NCBI RefSeq assembly: GCF_013761245.1 | Contig: NZ_JACDUT010000002.1 | Coordinates: forward strand, 1 to 64,000 | From: Thermaerobacillus caldiproteolyticus | Lineage (GTDB): Bacteria; Bacillota; Bacilli; Bacillales; Anoxybacillaceae | Direction of reading: 5' to 3' | DNA: 64,000 nucleotides | In this document: positions 8,137 to 18,094 of the stretch, one piece after another | Layout: each line of letters starts with the position of its first letter | How positions within the stretch are numbered: the stretch's first letter is position 1 | Translations under genes and position numbers: made by a program | The notes under the pieces: generated by a model | Told to the model about the DNA's origin: nothing | The model's database searches: none | The model's input: only the letters and a program-made list of their open reading frames with translations

Positions 8137-10254
8137 TCATTTTATCCGTTCATTCCGTTCTTTTTGTTCGCGCAATACTGCTTTTCGCGACAAGTTGACG
8201 CGTCCTTGCTTATCGATTTCCGTTACTTTTACTAAAATTTCATCACCGATTGCGACGACATCTTCCACTTTGCCAATGCGCTCTTCCGCTAACTCGGAAA
8301 TGTGCACAAGACCATCTTTTCCGTTAAACAATTCCACGAACGCACCAAATTTTTCAATGCGCTTCACTTTTCCTAAATAAATTTGTCCGACTTCGACTTC
8401 GCGAACGATATCTTCAATAATCTTTTTCGCTTTTTGGTTCATTTCTTCATTAACGGAGGAAATGAAGATCGTTCCGTCTTGTTCAATATCGATTTTGACG
8501 CCCGTCTCTTCGATAATCTTATTAATTTGCTTACCGCTTGGTCCAATGACTTCACGAATTTTATCCGGATTAATTTGCATCGTTAAAATTTTCGGAGCAT
8601 ATTTTGAAAGTTCTTTGCGCGGCTCGCGAATGGTTTGCAACATATGATTTAAAATTTCCATGCGGCCTTTTTTCGCTTGCTGCAGGGCTTCTTCTAAAAT
8701 TTCGCGCGATAATCCTTTAATTTTAATGTCCATTTGTAAGGCAGTGACCCCTTTAGCCGTTCCCGCTACTTTAAAATCCATGTCGCCAAGATGGTCTTCC
8801 ATGCCTTGAATGTCCGTTAAAATCGTATAATGGTCTCCATTTTTGACAAGTCCCATGGCAATGCCAGCGACTGGCGCTTTAATTGGCACACCTGCATCCA
8901 TCATCGCTAGGGTGCTTGCGCAAATACTCGCTTGGGAAGTCGAACCGTTCGATTCCAACACTTCAGAAACAAGACGAATCGTATATGGAAACTCTTTTTC
9001 TGATGGAATGACTGGCTCTAACGCACGCTCTCCTAATGCTCCGTGTCCAATTTCGCGACGTCCCGGTCCACGCATCGCTCCCGTTTCACCGACCGAAAAT
9101 GGCGGGAAGTTGTAATGATGCATAAACCGTTTCGTCTCTTCAATGCCAAGCCCGTCCAAAATTTGCACATCGCCAAGCGCCCCTAACGTACAAACGCTAA
9201 GCGCCTGTGTTTGCCCGCGCGTAAACAACCCAGATCCGTGCGTGCGCGGCAAAAGCCCCACTTCGGATGAAAGCGGACGAATTTCATCAATTTTGCGACC
9301 GTCTGGACGAATTTTTTCTTCAGTAATGAGGCGGCGCACTTCTTCTTTCACGAGCTTGTGTAAAATTTCATTCACTTGTTTTAACGTTTCTTCATCGGCC
9401 TCTTGTTCTTCATATTTGGCAACGACGCTGGCTTTTACTTCATCAATGGCAGCCTCACGCGCTAATTTTTCTGGAACTTGAACAGCGCGCTTAATATCCT
9501 CTTCAGCGAGCTGGCGAATATCTGCTTCAAGCTGAGGGTCAAGCTCGTAAAGAACCACTTCCATTTTTTCTTTGCCGACTTGTGCAGCAATTTCTTCTTG
9601 GAATGCGATGAGGCGTTTAATTTCTTCATGTCCAAACATAATCGCTTCTAACATGATTTCTTCTGGAACTTCATCGGCCCCAGCTTCAACCATGTTAATG
9701 GCATCTTTTGTTCCCGCGACAACAAGATGAATGTCGCTTTTTTCCGATTGTTCGACTGATGGATTAATGACAAATTTTCCATCAACTCGTCCCACTGTTA
9801 CTCCAGCAATCGGACCTTCAAATGGGATGTCGGAGATCGTTAAGGCAAGCGACGAACCGAACATCGCCGCCATTTCCGGTGAGCAGTCTTGGTCAACACT
9901 CATGACCATCGACACAATTTGCACTTCATTGCGAAACCCTTCCGCAAACAATGGACGAATTGGTCGGTCGATGAGGCGGCTGGCTAAAATTGCTTTCTCG
10001 CTCGGACGACCTTCGCGCTTAATGAATCCACCGGGAATTTTCCCGACTGCATATAGGCGTTCTTCATAGTTCACAGTTAATGGGAAAAAATCAACATTTT
10101 TCGCCTCTTTGGACGCGGTTGCGGTGCTTAAAACCACAGTATCACCGTAGCGGACTAACACCGCCCCGTTCGCTTGTTTTGCTAACTGACCAATTTCCAC
10201 AACAAGCGGCCGTCCCGCCCAATCTATGGAAAAAACACGTTTTCCTTGCTCCAT
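8137..10254 (-). CDS. pnp: Polyribonucleotide nucleotidyltransferase (PNPase)
   Basis: PNPase degrades RNA 3' to 5' by phosphorolysis and works with the RNA degradosome-like complex in the cytoplasm. The order is two RNase PH domains (about 1-210 and 310-540) joined by a helical domain, a KH domain (about 553-610, with [11 protein letters not shown]) and an S1 domain (about 620-690). The catalytic segment of the second core domain ([17 protein letters not shown], here [12 protein letters not shown]) is intact. The 705 aa length is normal. GAGGAG lies 11 nt before the ATG, a slightly long spacing. It follows rpsO as in most bacteria, with both a terminator and a possible promoter between them, so part of its expression may be by read-through. 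Confidence 0.96.
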   Translation of the reverse strand: MEQGKRVFSIDWAGRPLVVEIGQLAKQANGAVLVRYGDTVVLSTATASKEAKNVDFFPLTVNYEERLYAVGKIPGGFIKREGRPSEKAILASRLIDRPIRPLFAEGFRNEVQIVSMVMSVDQDCSPEMAAMFGSSLALTISDIPFEGPIAGVTVGRVDGKFVINPSVEQSEKSDIHLVVAGTKDAINMVEAGADEVPEEIMLEAIMFGHEEIKRLIAFQEEIAAQVGKEKMEVVLYELDPQLEADIRQLAEEDIKRAVQVPEKLAREAAIDEVKASVVAKYEEQEADEETLKQVNEILHKLVKEEVRRLITEEKIRPDGRKIDEIRPLSSEVGLLPRTHGSGLFTRGQTQALSVCTLGALGDVQILDGLGIEETKRFMHHYNFPPFSVGETGAMRGPGRREIGHGALGERALEPVIPSEKEFPYTIRLVSEVLESNGSTSQASICASTLAMMDAGVPIKAPVAGIAMGLVKNGDHYTILTDIQGMEDHLGDMDFKVAGTAKGVTALQMDIKIKGLSREILEEALQQAKKGRMEILNHMLQTIREPRKELSKYAPKILTMQINPDKIREVIGPSGKQINKIIEETGVKIDIEQDGTIFISSVNEEMNQKAKKIIEDIVREVEVGQIYLGKVKRIEKFGAFVELFNGKDGLVHISELAEERIGKVEDVVAIGDEILVKVTEIDKQGRVNLSRKAVLREQKERNERIK

Positions 10255-10317
10255 ATAGATGAGTACTCCTCTCTATGTACAAATCAAAAATATCAACGAA
10301 GAATTATCATTGGTTTT

Positions 10318-10347
10318 AGTATGGACGAATGTACAGCAATCTATCAA
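10318..10347 (-). promoter_or_regulatory. Weak candidate promoter of pnp in the rpsO-pnp gap
   Basis: In the 173-bp gap between rpsO and pnp the minus strand shows TTGATA (10342-10347), 18 bp, then CATACT (10318-10323), 64 bp before the pnp start. The boxes are 4-5 of 6 matches to sigma-A consensus. The remaining gap shows only the rpsO terminator and AT-rich sequence. Confidence 0.3.
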
Positions 10348-10390
10348 TTATGAGGATGATCACCATTTCTAGAAATTTCTTTATGTAACT

Positions 10391-10421
10391 AGCAAAAAAG
10401 CGGGAATGCTCCCGCTTTTTT
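10391..10421 (-). terminator. Rho-independent terminator of rpsO
   Basis: An 11-bp perfect stem (10394-10404 with 10411-10421, arms AAAAAAGCGGG/CCCGCTTTTTT) forms just after the rpsO stop, with the U run at the end of the 3' arm on the minus strand. It is a compact, strong terminator or attenuator before pnp. Confidence 0.93.
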
Positions 10422-10427
10422 CTTACC

Positions 10428-10697
10428 TTAACGACGTAATCCAAGTTTGTTAATTAATTCACGATAACGTGTAATGTCTTTATTGCGCAAATACGTAAGT
10501 AAATTACGGCGCTTACCGACCATTTTTAACAAACCACGACGTGAATGATGGTCTTTTTTATGAACGCGTAAATGTTCATTTAAGTTGTTGATTTGCTCTG
10601 TAAGGATAGCGATTTGTACTTCTGGAGAACCTGTGTCGGTCTCATGAATTTTAAACTGATTAATGATTTCGTTTTTGCGTTCTTGTGTTAATGCCAT
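10428..10697 (-). CDS. rpsO: 30S ribosomal protein S15
   Basis: S15 is an early-binding 30S protein that holds the three-way junction of the 16S central domain. All conserved elements are seen in the 89 aa: the [11 protein letters not shown] loop (about residues 19-29), the [22 protein letters not shown]-binding stretch, and the terminal [22 protein letters not shown] with good spacing precedes the ATG. It has its own terminator and a structured leader that may allow S15 to control its own translation. It lies between ribF and pnp, the usual order. Confidence 0.97.
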   Translation of the reverse strand: MALTQERKNEIINQFKIHETDTGSPEVQIAILTEQINNLNEHLRVHKKDHHSRRGLLKMVGKRRNLLTYLRNKDITRYRELINKLGLRR

Positions 10698-10711
10698 CCT
10701 TGTTCACCTCC

Positions 10712-10770
10712 TCATTATGAAACACCAATTACCGAGCAAGCGTCGGTGACTCGACTTGCCAAGCAATGGT
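10712..10770 (-). promoter_or_regulatory. Structured rpsO leader, candidate S15 autoregulatory element
   Basis: Just upstream of the rpsO ribosome site the mRNA can form the hairpin ACCGA/TCGGT (genome 10743-10747 with 10731-10735). Its 7-nt loop contains CTTGC, which is complementary to GCAAG further 5' (genome 10755-10759), giving a possible pseudoknot. The outer ends (TGGT region 10767-10770 and ACCA region 10724-10727) can also pair. S15 in several bacteria binds a leader structure to repress itself, and Geobacillus-type leaders are known examples, so the role is inferred from position and fold. Confidence 0.5.
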
Positions 10771-10787
10771 TATTTTACATACATTTA

Positions 10788-11771
10788 TTAGAATACCTCT
10801 TTTCGTGACAAAATGCAAGTCTTTTCCGCTATATTCTTAAAATAAGCTTGTGCGTTCGCTTGATCTCTCTTAATTTGTGCAACTAATTGCTCAACACTGG
10901 AAAACTTTTGCTCGCTCCGAAGACGCATATGCCATTCAATGGTTACTATTTCTCCATAAATGTCTCTTGCAAAATCAAAAATATGCACTTCGATTGTTGG
11001 CCTACCTTCTTGCTTTTCATGGAAGGTTGGCTTATATCCTACATTGCATACCCCTTCAAATGTTTCCGTGCCGATCTTAATTTTGACCGCATATACGCCA
11101 AGCGCAGGCAAAAGATAATCATCGGTTAACTCAATGTTAGCGGTGGGAAATCCGATTGTTCTTCCACGCTTTTCTCCGCTAATGACAGTTCCTTCCACTT
11201 CATAAAAGCGGCCTAGCAGCTGCGAGAGTTGCTCGACTGCACCGTTTTTTAGAAGCCGGCGAATAGAGGTCGAGCTGATTTTTTCCCCTTTAAGTGTCAA
11301 TTTCGGGACAATAGTTTGCGTAAATTGCTCGCGGGAGTGAAATGGCAATGTTTCCATTGTCCCTTTGCCAAGTCGTCCGTAAGTAAAGTCGAAGCCCGCG
11401 ACAACATGTTTCACGTGAAAACCGATAATATATTGATCAACAAATTGTTGTGGAAGCAATTCGGCAAATGAAGATGTAAACTCGACAATATATAAATAAT
11501 CGACACCTAAATGGGCGATCAGTTGCTCTTTTTGTTTTAATGGTGTAATGCAGTGAATATGTTGTTCTTTTTTTCCTAACACGACGGAAGGATGCGGGTG
11601 AAACGTCATCACCGCACTTTTATAGCCTTTTTCAGCAGCGAGGTTCACAGCTGTTCGGATCACTTCCTGATGACCAAGATGGATGCCGTCAAAGTAGCCT
11701 AGCGCCATTACCGTCGGTGGGAAGTCTTCTCTTTTCATATGATGAGGATGCGAGATGAATACCGTTTCCAT
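10788..11771 (-). CDS. ribF: Bifunctional riboflavin kinase/FAD synthetase
   Basis: This enzyme (RibC/RibF) phosphorylates riboflavin to FMN and adenylates FMN to FAD. The N-terminal FAD synthetase half shows ALGYFDGIHLGHQEVI (about residues 24-39), a nucleotidyltransferase HxGH-like motif, and SSTSIRRLL later. The C-terminal kinase half begins near residue 185 and shows the GFPTANI motif that binds the flavin phosphate region. It is 327 aa, slightly longer than B. subtilis RibC. AAGGTGA lies upstream of the ATG, 9 bp after truB, so it ends the nusA operon. In B. subtilis its product level indirectly sets FMN riboswitch activity elsewhere. Confidence 0.95.
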   Translation of the reverse strand: METVFISHPHHMKREDFPPTVMALGYFDGIHLGHQEVIRTAVNLAAEKGYKSAVMTFHPHPSVVLGKKEQHIHCITPLKQKEQLIAHLGVDYLYIVEFTSSFAELLPQQFVDQYIIGFHVKHVVAGFDFTYGRLGKGTMETLPFHSREQFTQTIVPKLTLKGEKISSTSIRRLLKNGAVEQLSQLLGRFYEVEGTVISGEKRGRTIGFPTANIELTDDYLLPALGVYAVKIKIGTETFEGVCNVGYKPTFHEKQEGRPTIEVHIFDFARDIYGEIVTIEWHMRLRSEQKFSSVEQLVAQIKRDQANAQAYFKNIAEKTCILSRKEVF

Positions 11772-11780
11772 GTTTCTTGT

Positions 11781-12713
11781 TCACCTTCTGTCTTTCGCTC
11801 TTTCCTCAGCAAACACTTTTAACGGTTTGATGAGGTGAGGTTTTGCCGGGTGTTTGATATAGAGAGCTAGCGCTTCTTTCCGTTCATTGATGACTACAAT
11901 TGGTCCTTCTAACGATTGTAGCAAATGAGGAAGAGGTAAAATAGCTCCGTTTTTTACTTTCCCTGCTACTTTATCATTAATTTGATATTTCGGCAAATAG
12001 AAAAGCGCTTTTTCGATTGGTAACAAAATCTTCTCGATTTCGCCGCGCTCAATGTACTGTTCGATTTCTTCAAAGGTGATACAATCTTTTAGAGAGAACG
12101 GGCCAGATGCAGTACGAACTAAATGCGACATATGTGCTGGATACCCTAATCGTTCCCCAATCATAACGGCTAACGTACGAATATACGTTCCTTTGCTACA
12201 TGTGACGCGAAATCGAAACGAAACGGTATCTCCAGAAAATGTTTCTCTTTCATCAAGCAACGTTAATTCATGAATGGTGACGATGCGTGTTGGTCTTTCT
12301 ACTTCGATTCCAGCGCGTGCATATTCATATAATTTTTTTCCATTCACTTTGACAGCGGAATACATGGGCGGTGTTTGGGCGATTTCCCCCGTTAATTGTT
12401 CTAGGACGTGCTCGATTTCGCTTCGCTGAATGATGCGGTCTACTTTTTTCGTCTCGATAACTTCGCCTGAAGCATCTTCCGTTGTGGTGGCTGCTCCTAA
12501 TGTCACTTCCCCTTCATACGTTTTGCTTGCCCCCGTTAAAAATTCAGCAATTCTTGTTGCTTTGCCAATGCAAATCGGCAATACGCCTGACACATCCGGA
12601 TCAAGCGTGCCGGTATGACCAACCTTTTTCACCTTTAACAGGCGGCGAATTCGAAACACGCAATCATGCGATGTCATTCCTGCTGGTTTATGTAACAATA
12701 GCACCCCGTCCAT
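11781..12713 (-). CDS. truB: tRNA pseudouridine(55) synthase
   Basis: TruB isomerises U55 in the T-loop of tRNA. The catalytic aspartate is in GHTGTLDPDVSGVL (Asp38), and the PPMYSAVKVNGKKLYEYAR motif (about residues 108-126) that contacts the T-loop follows, as does CSKGTYIRTL. The C-terminal 60 residues form the PUA-like region. The 310 aa length matches the family. A ribosome site AGAAGGGG is 6-7 nt upstream. It lies between rbfA and ribF, an order conserved from E. coli to Bacillus, and is separated from rbfA by a hairpin-containing gap of 54 bp. Confidence 0.96.
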   Translation of the reverse strand: MDGVLLLHKPAGMTSHDCVFRIRRLLKVKKVGHTGTLDPDVSGVLPICIGKATRIAEFLTGASKTYEGEVTLGAATTTEDASGEVIETKKVDRIIQRSEIEHVLEQLTGEIAQTPPMYSAVKVNGKKLYEYARAGIEVERPTRIVTIHELTLLDERETFSGDTVSFRFRVTCSKGTYIRTLAVMIGERLGYPAHMSHLVRTASGPFSLKDCITFEEIEQYIERGEIEKILLPIEKALFYLPKYQINDKVAGKVKNGAILPLPHLLQSLEGPIVVINERKEALALYIKHPAKPHLIKPLKVFAEERAKDRR

Positions 12714-12743
12714 TCGTGCACCCCTTCTACATACATAATGGAA

Positions 12744-12768
12744 ATGGATAGACGAAATGTCTATCCAT
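12744..12768 (-). other. Intercistronic hairpin at the rbfA stop
   Basis: A perfect 10-bp inverted repeat (12744-12753 with 12759-12768, arms ATGGATAGAC/GTCTATCCAT, 5-nt loop) starts at the last base of the rbfA stop codon. No U tract follows on either strand, so it is unlikely to be a terminator. It may mark an RNA processing or stability boundary between rbfA and truB. Confidence 0.65.
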
Positions 12769-13133
12769 CATTCTTCATTTTTTTGTTCCTCTTTTTCTTT
12801 AGAAAGTTGCTGAATAAGGGATTCAATGCGATTGCCATAATCGATCGACTCGTCGATTTCAAAATAAATTTCTGGTGTTTTTCGTAAGCGAATGCGCTGA
12901 CCGATTTCTGAGCGAATAAACCCTTTTGCTTTTGCTAATCCTTTCAATGTATTTTGACGCTGCTCTTCGTCACCTAACACGCTAATATACACTTTTGCTT
13001 GCTGTAAATCGCCTGTTACACGCACATCGGTTACGGTAACAAAGCCGATGCGTGGGTCTTTAAGTTTGCGACCGATAATATCGCTTAATTCTTTTTTCAT
13101 TTGTTCACCAACACGTGTAGCTCGCAAACTCAT
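12768..13133 (-). CDS. rbfA: 30S ribosome-binding factor A
   Basis: RbfA binds the 30S subunit late in assembly and helps 16S 5' end maturation and cold tolerance. The 121 aa protein has the KH-like fold with [17 protein letters not shown] at the start, [21 protein letters not shown] in the middle (the D.R..-VTxVxVS signature region) and the [14 protein letters not shown] terminal strand. GAGGTGATAACAC precedes the ATG. It lies 15 bp after ylxP in the nusA-infB operon. Confidence 0.95.
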   Translation of the reverse strand: MSLRATRVGEQMKKELSDIIGRKLKDPRIGFVTVTDVRVTGDLQQAKVYISVLGDEEQRQNTLKGLAKAKGFIRSEIGQRIRLRKTPEIYFEIDESIDYGNRIESLIQQLSKEKEEQKNEE

Positions 13134-13148
13134 GTGTTATCACCTCGA

Positions 13149-13427
13149 TTAAAACCACTCAAATGTTGTAACCGTCCGCTCGATTTCCGGAAATGAATCG
13201 ATCATCTCGAGCGCTCGCTGCAATTCCCGCTCGGTTGTCATTCGATTCGACGTAATGGCCACGATTCCGAGCTTCGTGCGTTGCCACATATCTTGATAAT
13301 CGATTTCGGCTACTGATATATTATATTTTTGCTTGAGCCGTGTCATTATTCGTTGTAGCACGGCTCTTTTTTCTTTTAATGATTGCGCATCGTAAATGAG
13401 GCATTCACAGGCGACGTAGCCGATCAT
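13149..13427 (-). CDS. ylxP: DUF503 protein YlxP
   Basis: A 92 aa member of the DUF503/YlxP family, recognised by [21 protein letters not shown] (the SLKeKR signature) and the [13 protein letters not shown] segment. The predicted fold is a small ferredoxin-like alpha/beta protein. The function is not established; the persistent location between infB and rbfA in Firmicutes points to ribosome assembly or translation initiation. Its ATG overlaps the infB stop by four bases (ATGA), so translation is probably coupled. Confidence 0.92.
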   Translation of the reverse strand: MIGYVACECLIYDAQSLKEKRAVLQRIMTRLKQKYNISVAEIDYQDMWQRTKLGIVAITSNRMTTERELQRALEMIDSFPEIERTVTTFEWF

Positions 13428-15610
13428 TTACGCTCTACTTCCTGCATAATGTACGCTTCAATGACATCGCCTTCTTTAATGTCATTGAAGTTTTTAATGG
13501 TTAAACCGCATTCATAGCCTTGTGCAACTTCTCTTACATCGTCTTTGAAGCGTTTTAATGTGTCAATTTGCCCTTCATAAATGACAACGCCTTGACGGAT
13601 GAGACGAACACTGCTGTCACGCGTAATTTTACCGTCTGTTACATAGCATCCGGCAATCGTTCCAACCTTAGATACTTTAAATGTTTGACGAACTTCCGCT
13701 TGACCGATCACTTTTTCTTCATACTCAGGGTCAAGCATTCCTTTCATCGCTGCTTCGATTTCCTCAATGACTTTGTAAATAATGCGGTGTAAACGAATAT
13801 CGACTTTTTCAGATTCAGCGACGCGTTTGGCGTTCGCATCAGGGCGAACGTTAAAGCCAATGACAATCGCGTTTGAAGCGGTCGCTAAAATAATATCCGA
13901 TTCGGTAATTGCGCCGACGCCAGTGTGAATGATTTTCACGCGGACTCCTTCAACCTCAATTTTCTGCAACGCTGCTGCTAACGCCTCGACGGAACCTTGA
14001 ACGTCAGCTTTCACGATAATATTTAACTCTTTCATTTCGCCTTGTTTGATTTGTTCAAATAAATCATCAAGGCTGACACGAGCTTTCACGCTGCGCTGCT
14101 CAAGAAGCTGCTTTTGCGCACGCGCTTCTCCAATTTGCCGCGCTTTTTTCTCATCTTCAAATACCATGAAGCGATCCCCTGCTTGCGGCACTTCATTAAG
14201 CCCCGTAATCTCGACAGGAGTTGACGGGCCAGCTTCTTTGACGCGGCGACCTGTATCATTGACCATCGCCCGAACGCGACCGTATGTGCTACCAACAACA
14301 ATTGGATCGCCGACGTGCAACGTTCCTGCTTGAACAAGCAATGTTGCAACCGGGCCACGACCTTTATCTAATTTTGCTTCGATGACCGTTCCGGTCGCAC
14401 GGCGATTTGGATTTGCTTTAAACTCCTCTACTTCGCTGACAAGAAGAATCATTTCTAATAAGTTATCGATTCCTTCGCCTGTTTTTGCTGATAATTTACA
14501 GAAAATTGTATCGCCGCCCCATTCTTCTGGCACAAGGTTATGTTCCATTAACTCTTGCATAACGCGGTCTGGGTTTGCTTCTGGTTTATCGATTTTGTTG
14601 ACAGCGACAATAATTGGAACGTTTGCCGCTTTAGCATGGTTGATTGCCTCGACTGTTTGCGGCATGACACCATCGTCTGCGGCAACAACGAGAACAACAA
14701 TGTCCGTTACTTTGGCACCTCGTGCGCGCATCGTTGTAAACGCTTCGTGTCCTGGAGTGTCAAGGAACGTAATTTTTTTATTGTTCACCACAACCTGATA
14801 TGCACCGATATGTTGAGTAATCCCGCCTGCTTCTTGCTCGGTTACTTTGGAATTGCGGATCGAGTCTAAAAGCGTTGTTTTTCCATGGTCGACGTGTCCC
14901 ATAATCGTAACAACTGGAGGACGTTCCACTAAATCAGCTGGATCGTCAACGATTTCTAATGATTCGAATTCCGTTTCGTCAATGACGACTTTTTCTTCGA
15001 CTTCGACACCGTAGTCGGCGCAAACCAACTCAATGGCGTCTTTATCTAAATCTTGGTTGATTGTTGCCATAATACCGAGCATAAATAATTTTTTAATGAT
15101 TTCAGATGGCTCCCGGCCAAGTTTTTTCGCTAGCTCTGCGACCGTTAATGAGCCTTCAAACGTAATTTTCTGCGGCAATTCTTTTTCCTTTTTCTTTTGC
15201 GGCTCTTGTGGCGCAGGTTGATGAGCTTTTGGTTTTCCTTTATTTTTCTTTTTATTGTGATTAAAAACTTTCTTTTCTTTTTGTTGTGTTTGCAAATCGT
15301 GTTTTTTTCCTTCCCGGTTTTTGTTTGCACCTTTTTTGATCGGCACTTTCGTTTCGATGACTTCATCATCATCGTCGAAGTCATCAACATATCCTTTTGG
15401 CTTTACAGGTGCTGTCTGCTTTTCTTTCATAACAGGTGGTTGTTTCTGTTCTTTTTTCTTATACGTATGATCCAATTTCTCAACGACTTCCGGTTCTAGC
15501 GTAGCCATATGATTAGAAACTTCAATATTCATTTCTTTTAATTTATGAATGATGTCCTTACTAGGTACGTTATTTTTTTTGGCGTACTCATATACACGCA
15601 TTTTAGACAT
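13424..15610 (-). CDS. infB: Translation initiation factor IF-2
   Basis: IF-2 is the GTPase that brings fMet-tRNA to the 30S complex and promotes subunit joining. The 728 aa protein has an N-terminal IF2N helix domain (1-50), a highly charged linker rich in Lys, Gln and Asp (50-145), a second IF2N domain (about 150-200), and the G domain with GHVDHGKT (238-245), DTPGHEAF and NKID motifs. Domains II, III and the tRNA-binding C-terminal barrel follow. The start at 15610 follows GGGGGTG at suitable spacing; an earlier ATG at 15634 lies in the ylxQ end region with no ribosome site. It is coupled to ylxP by a 4-bp overlap. Confidence 0.96.
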   Translation of the reverse strand: MSKMRVYEYAKKNNVPSKDIIHKLKEMNIEVSNHMATLEPEVVEKLDHTYKKKEQKQPPVMKEKQTAPVKPKGYVDDFDDDDEVIETKVPIKKGANKNREGKKHDLQTQQKEKKVFNHNKKKNKGKPKAHQPAPQEPQKKKEKELPQKITFEGSLTVAELAKKLGREPSEIIKKLFMLGIMATINQDLDKDAIELVCADYGVEVEEKVVIDETEFESLEIVDDPADLVERPPVVTIMGHVDHGKTTLLDSIRNSKVTEQEAGGITQHIGAYQVVVNNKKITFLDTPGHEAFTTMRARGAKVTDIVVLVVAADDGVMPQTVEAINHAKAANVPIIVAVNKIDKPEANPDRVMQELMEHNLVPEEWGGDTIFCKLSAKTGEGIDNLLEMILLVSEVEEFKANPNRRATGTVIEAKLDKGRGPVATLLVQAGTLHVGDPIVVGSTYGRVRAMVNDTGRRVKEAGPSTPVEITGLNEVPQAGDRFMVFEDEKKARQIGEARAQKQLLEQRSVKARVSLDDLFEQIKQGEMKELNIIVKADVQGSVEALAAALQKIEVEGVRVKIIHTGVGAITESDIILATASNAIVIGFNVRPDANAKRVAESEKVDIRLHRIIYKVIEEIEAAMKGMLDPEYEEKVIGQAEVRQTFKVSKVGTIAGCYVTDGKITRDSSVRLIRQGVVIYEGQIDTLKRFKDDVREVAQGYECGLTIKNFNDIKEGDVIEAYIMQEVERK

Positions 15611-15614
15611 AGAT

Positions 15615-15932
15615 TCACCCCCACAATGATCCATCGAGCATCGTTATTAATTTTTTGGCAAAGCCTTCTTCAGTGATAGCAACAACCACACGCGCATCTT
15701 TGCCAATCGCCTGTCCGAGCATATAGCGATCGGGAACTTTTCGAAGCGGAACGCCGTAGGAAGCGCATTTATCAGAAATTTTTTTCTCCGTATTCACCGA
15801 TGCGTCTTCCGCCAACAGCACTAATTTCGCTCTTCCGCTGCGAATCTCCTTGATCGCCAGCTCCTCACCAGAAACAACTTTACGTGCTCGATTTGCTAAA
15901 CCTAATAAAGATGTCCATTGTTTATTGCCCAT
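15615..15932 (-). CDS. ylxQ: L7Ae-family RNA-binding protein YlxQ
   Basis: A 105 aa member of the L7Ae/L30e/S12e/Gadd45 family of kink-turn RNA binders (also named RplGA). The signature [35 protein letters not shown] covers residues 10-44, and the [20 protein letters not shown] helix-strand region ends the fold. Its RNA target in vivo is not certain. The ATG lies inside the last codons of ylxR (11-bp overlap), with AAAGGAG 12 nt upstream, so it is probably translationally coupled. Position in the nusA operon is conserved. Confidence 0.93.
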   Translation of the reverse strand: MGNKQWTSLLGLANRARKVVSGEELAIKEIRSGRAKLVLLAEDASVNTEKKISDKCASYGVPLRKVPDRYMLGQAIGKDARVVVAITEEGFAKKLITMLDGSLWG

Positions 15933-16212
15933 TCTCTACTTTGTTCTCCTTTTCTGCTAGTTGAAGCAGCTCTTCATATAGTGAGTCAGCAATATCTGCT
16001 TTTAAATGATGGGCTAACACGTTTTTCTTTTTTGCAAGCAAAATACAGTCTTTGCTTAACGTAATATAAGCGCCACGACCTGCCTTTTTTCCGGTCGGGT
16101 CAATGGAGACGTCCCCATCTTTGGAACGAACAATGCGAATCATTTCTTTTTTCGGCTTCATTTCACCTGTCACAACACACTTGCGTAACGGAATTTTCTT
16201 TTGACCGGCCAT
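15922..16212 (-). CDS. rnpM: RNase P modulator RnpM (YlxR, DUF448)
   Basis: A 96 aa protein of the DUF448/YlxR family with the [22 protein letters not shown] start (residues 7-28) and GRGAYIT motif (residues 46-52). In B. subtilis, YlxR is reported to bind the RNase P RNA and modulate its activity, hence RnpM; this role is inferred here from family membership. GAGAGGTGAG precedes the ATG. It lies 13 bp after nusA and overlaps ylxQ. Confidence 0.9.
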   Translation of the reverse strand: MAGQKKIPLRKCVVTGEMKPKKEMIRIVRSKDGDVSIDPTGKKAGRGAYITLSKDCILLAKKKNVLAHHLKADIADSLYEELLQLAEKENKVENGQ

Positions 16213-16225
16213 CTGTGCTCACCTC

Positions 16226-17371
16226 TCACTCGATTTCTTCCTGTAAATCGAATGTTTGGTTGCTTTCATCTTCATTATTCATGTGTATGTCTTTTGAATC
16301 AAGCAAAGTGGATTGGGCGTACGGGTCAATTCCTAATTGCTTTGCCTCTGATTCGCTTTTAATATCGATTTTCCAGTTTGTTAATTTTGCTGCTAAACGG
16401 GCATTTTGTCCGCGCTTACCAATGGCTAGCGATAATTGGTAGTCTGGGACAATGACCGTTGTTGCTCTTTCCTCTTCATTGACAATGACGCGTAATACTT
16501 TTGCAGGGCTCAACGCGTTAGCAACGAATTCAACCGGGTCCGCTGACCAACGAACGATGTCAATTTTTTCGCCTTTTAGTTCATCCACTACTGCCTGAAC
16601 ACGTTGACCTTTTGGACCGACACAAGCTCCGACAGGATCGACTTCCGGATTGTCAGAGTGAACGGAAATTTTCGAACGGTCACCCGCTTCACGAGCGATT
16701 GATTTAATTTCCACCGTTCCGTCATAAATTTCCGGAACTTCAAGCTCAAACAGCCGCTTTAACAGTCCCGGATGGGTGCGCGATACGAAAATTTGCGGTC
16801 CTTTTGTCGTTTTTTCTACTTTCGTGATATACACTTTCAGGCGATCATGCGGCTTATAAGTTTCATTTGGCATTTGCTCGCTAGCTGGGAGCAATGCTTC
16901 GGCTTTTCCTAAGCTTACGTACGCAAATCTTGGATCCACTCGCTGCACGATTCCTGTCATAATATCTTCTTCGCGGTCGATAAATTCCGCATAAATGACG
17001 CCGCGCTCAGCTTCACGCACACGCTGGGTAACGACTTGTTTTGCCGTTTGCGCCGCAATGCGCCCGAAATCTTTTGGCGTCACCTCTAGCTCAACAACAT
17101 CGCCTACTTGATAATTTGGATTGATGAGACGTGCTTCCTCAAGAGACATTTCCAATCGTGAATCGCTTACTTCTTCGACAACTTCCTTCCGTGCGAAGAC
17201 GCGAATCGTCCCTGTTTCGATGTTAAAATCGACGCGCACGTTTTGCGCTTGACCGAAATTTCGTTTATAAGCCGACACGATCGCCGCTTCAATCGCTTCG
17301 ACTAATACTTCTTGGCTAATGCCTTTTTCCCGAACAAGCTCCGCTAAGGCGTCTAATAATTGCGTATTCAT
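16226..17371 (-). CDS. nusA: Transcription termination/antitermination factor NusA
   Basis: NusA binds RNA polymerase and nascent RNA, stimulating pausing and intrinsic termination. The N-terminal polymerase-binding domain (1-125) includes AIEAAIVSAYKRNFG. An S1 domain (about 135-200) and two KH domains (about 205-345) with DPVGACVGPKGQRVQAV and the GKRGQNARLAAKLTNW segment follow. The acidic tail is short, as in other Firmicutes that lack the E. coli C-terminal repeats. The start at 17371 follows AAGGGGG by about 12 nt; the ATG at 17395 upstream would add an atypical leader. 381 aa. Confidence 0.95.
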   Translation of the reverse strand: MNTQLLDALAELVREKGISQEVLVEAIEAAIVSAYKRNFGQAQNVRVDFNIETGTIRVFARKEVVEEVSDSRLEMSLEEARLINPNYQVGDVVELEVTPKDFGRIAAQTAKQVVTQRVREAERGVIYAEFIDREEDIMTGIVQRVDPRFAYVSLGKAEALLPASEQMPNETYKPHDRLKVYITKVEKTTKGPQIFVSRTHPGLLKRLFELEVPEIYDGTVEIKSIAREAGDRSKISVHSDNPEVDPVGACVGPKGQRVQAVVDELKGEKIDIVRWSADPVEFVANALSPAKVLRVIVNEEERATTVIVPDYQLSLAIGKRGQNARLAAKLTNWKIDIKSESEAKQLGIDPYAQSTLLDSKDIHMNNEDESNQTFDLQEEIE

Positions 17372-17410
17372 GAAACGTAAAATCCCCCTTCTCAAACGTT
17401 TGGCTGTCCG

Positions 17411-17884
17411 TTAAAAAAAGATGACAGCAAGTCTTGCACTCGCAATTTTTTCATACGGAACCTCTACTATTTTTTTACGCGTTTTTTCTTTGACGGTGAC
17501 AGTAGCGGTTGTTCCATCAAATGCAGTAAGTTCGCCTTCAAACTCTTTTTCTCCTTCAATCGGTTCGTATGTTTTAATATATACATTTTTTCCAACCGCC
17601 CGTTCAAAATCAGCTAGTTTTTTTAATGGTCGTTCTGCTCCCGGCGAAGAGACCTCTAGGAAATAGTTATATGGAATCGGATCGACGATATCTAATTTTT
17701 CGCTTAATTTTTCGCTTACGACACCGCATTGCTCGATATCGACGCCTTGCTCCGAGTCAATAAATACGCGGAGAAACCAATTTTTCCCCTCTTTGACATA
17801 TTCGATGTCCACTAATTCGAGGTTCATGTCATTCAGAATGGGTGTAACTAGCTCCTCAACTACTTCTGTCACTTTTTTGCTCAT
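17411..17884 (-). CDS. rimP: Ribosome maturation factor RimP
   Basis: RimP (YlxS) assists 30S assembly at the decoding region and 3' domain. The 157 aa protein has the N-terminal alpha/beta domain with [22 protein letters not shown] (residues 19-40) and the [14 protein letters not shown] motif, then the SH3-like C-terminal domain. GGAGGG lies close before the ATG. It is the first gene of the nusA-infB operon and is preceded by a 110-bp gap after the polC terminator. That gap contains TATAAC (a possible -10) but no convincing -35. Confidence 0.94.
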   Translation of the reverse strand: MSKKVTEVVEELVTPILNDMNLELVDIEYVKEGKNWFLRVFIDSEQGVDIEQCGVVSEKLSEKLDIVDPIPYNYFLEVSSPGAERPLKKLADFERAVGKNVYIKTYEPIEGEKEFEGELTAFDGTTATVTVKEKTRKKIVEVPYEKIASARLAVIFF

Positions 17885-17989
17885 TCTGTCCCTCCTAGAA
17901 TTCGAGAAAATCGCCTAATCGTTATAATGAGAAAATCCCCTGCAAAACTGCGGGGAAACGATGAAAGCGATCAACATCCAATCAATGCG

Positions 17990-18013
17990 AAAGAGTGGGT
18001 TTCCCCACTCTTT
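17990..18013 (-). terminator. Terminator downstream of polC
   Basis: A perfect 10-bp stem (17990-17999 with 18004-18013, arms AAAGAGTGGG/CCCACTCTTT, tetraloop TTTC) lies about 80 bp past the polC stop. The U residues are in the 3' arm. The rest of the 210-bp polC-rimP gap holds a second G/C-rich imperfect hairpin (17935-17955) and a TATAAC box, probably the nusA operon promoter region. Confidence 0.75.
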
Positions 18014-18094
18014 TCCTACACATTATCTTTACCATTTCCACTAAAACTATAACATATTGGGAAATATATTGCAACGAAAAATCGCCATTGGCAT

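Noticed and set aside
14382-14798. Plus-strand frame of 138 codons opposite infB
   Set aside because: It lies wholly inside the infB G domain coding sequence on the other strand and has no ribosome site or family resemblance.
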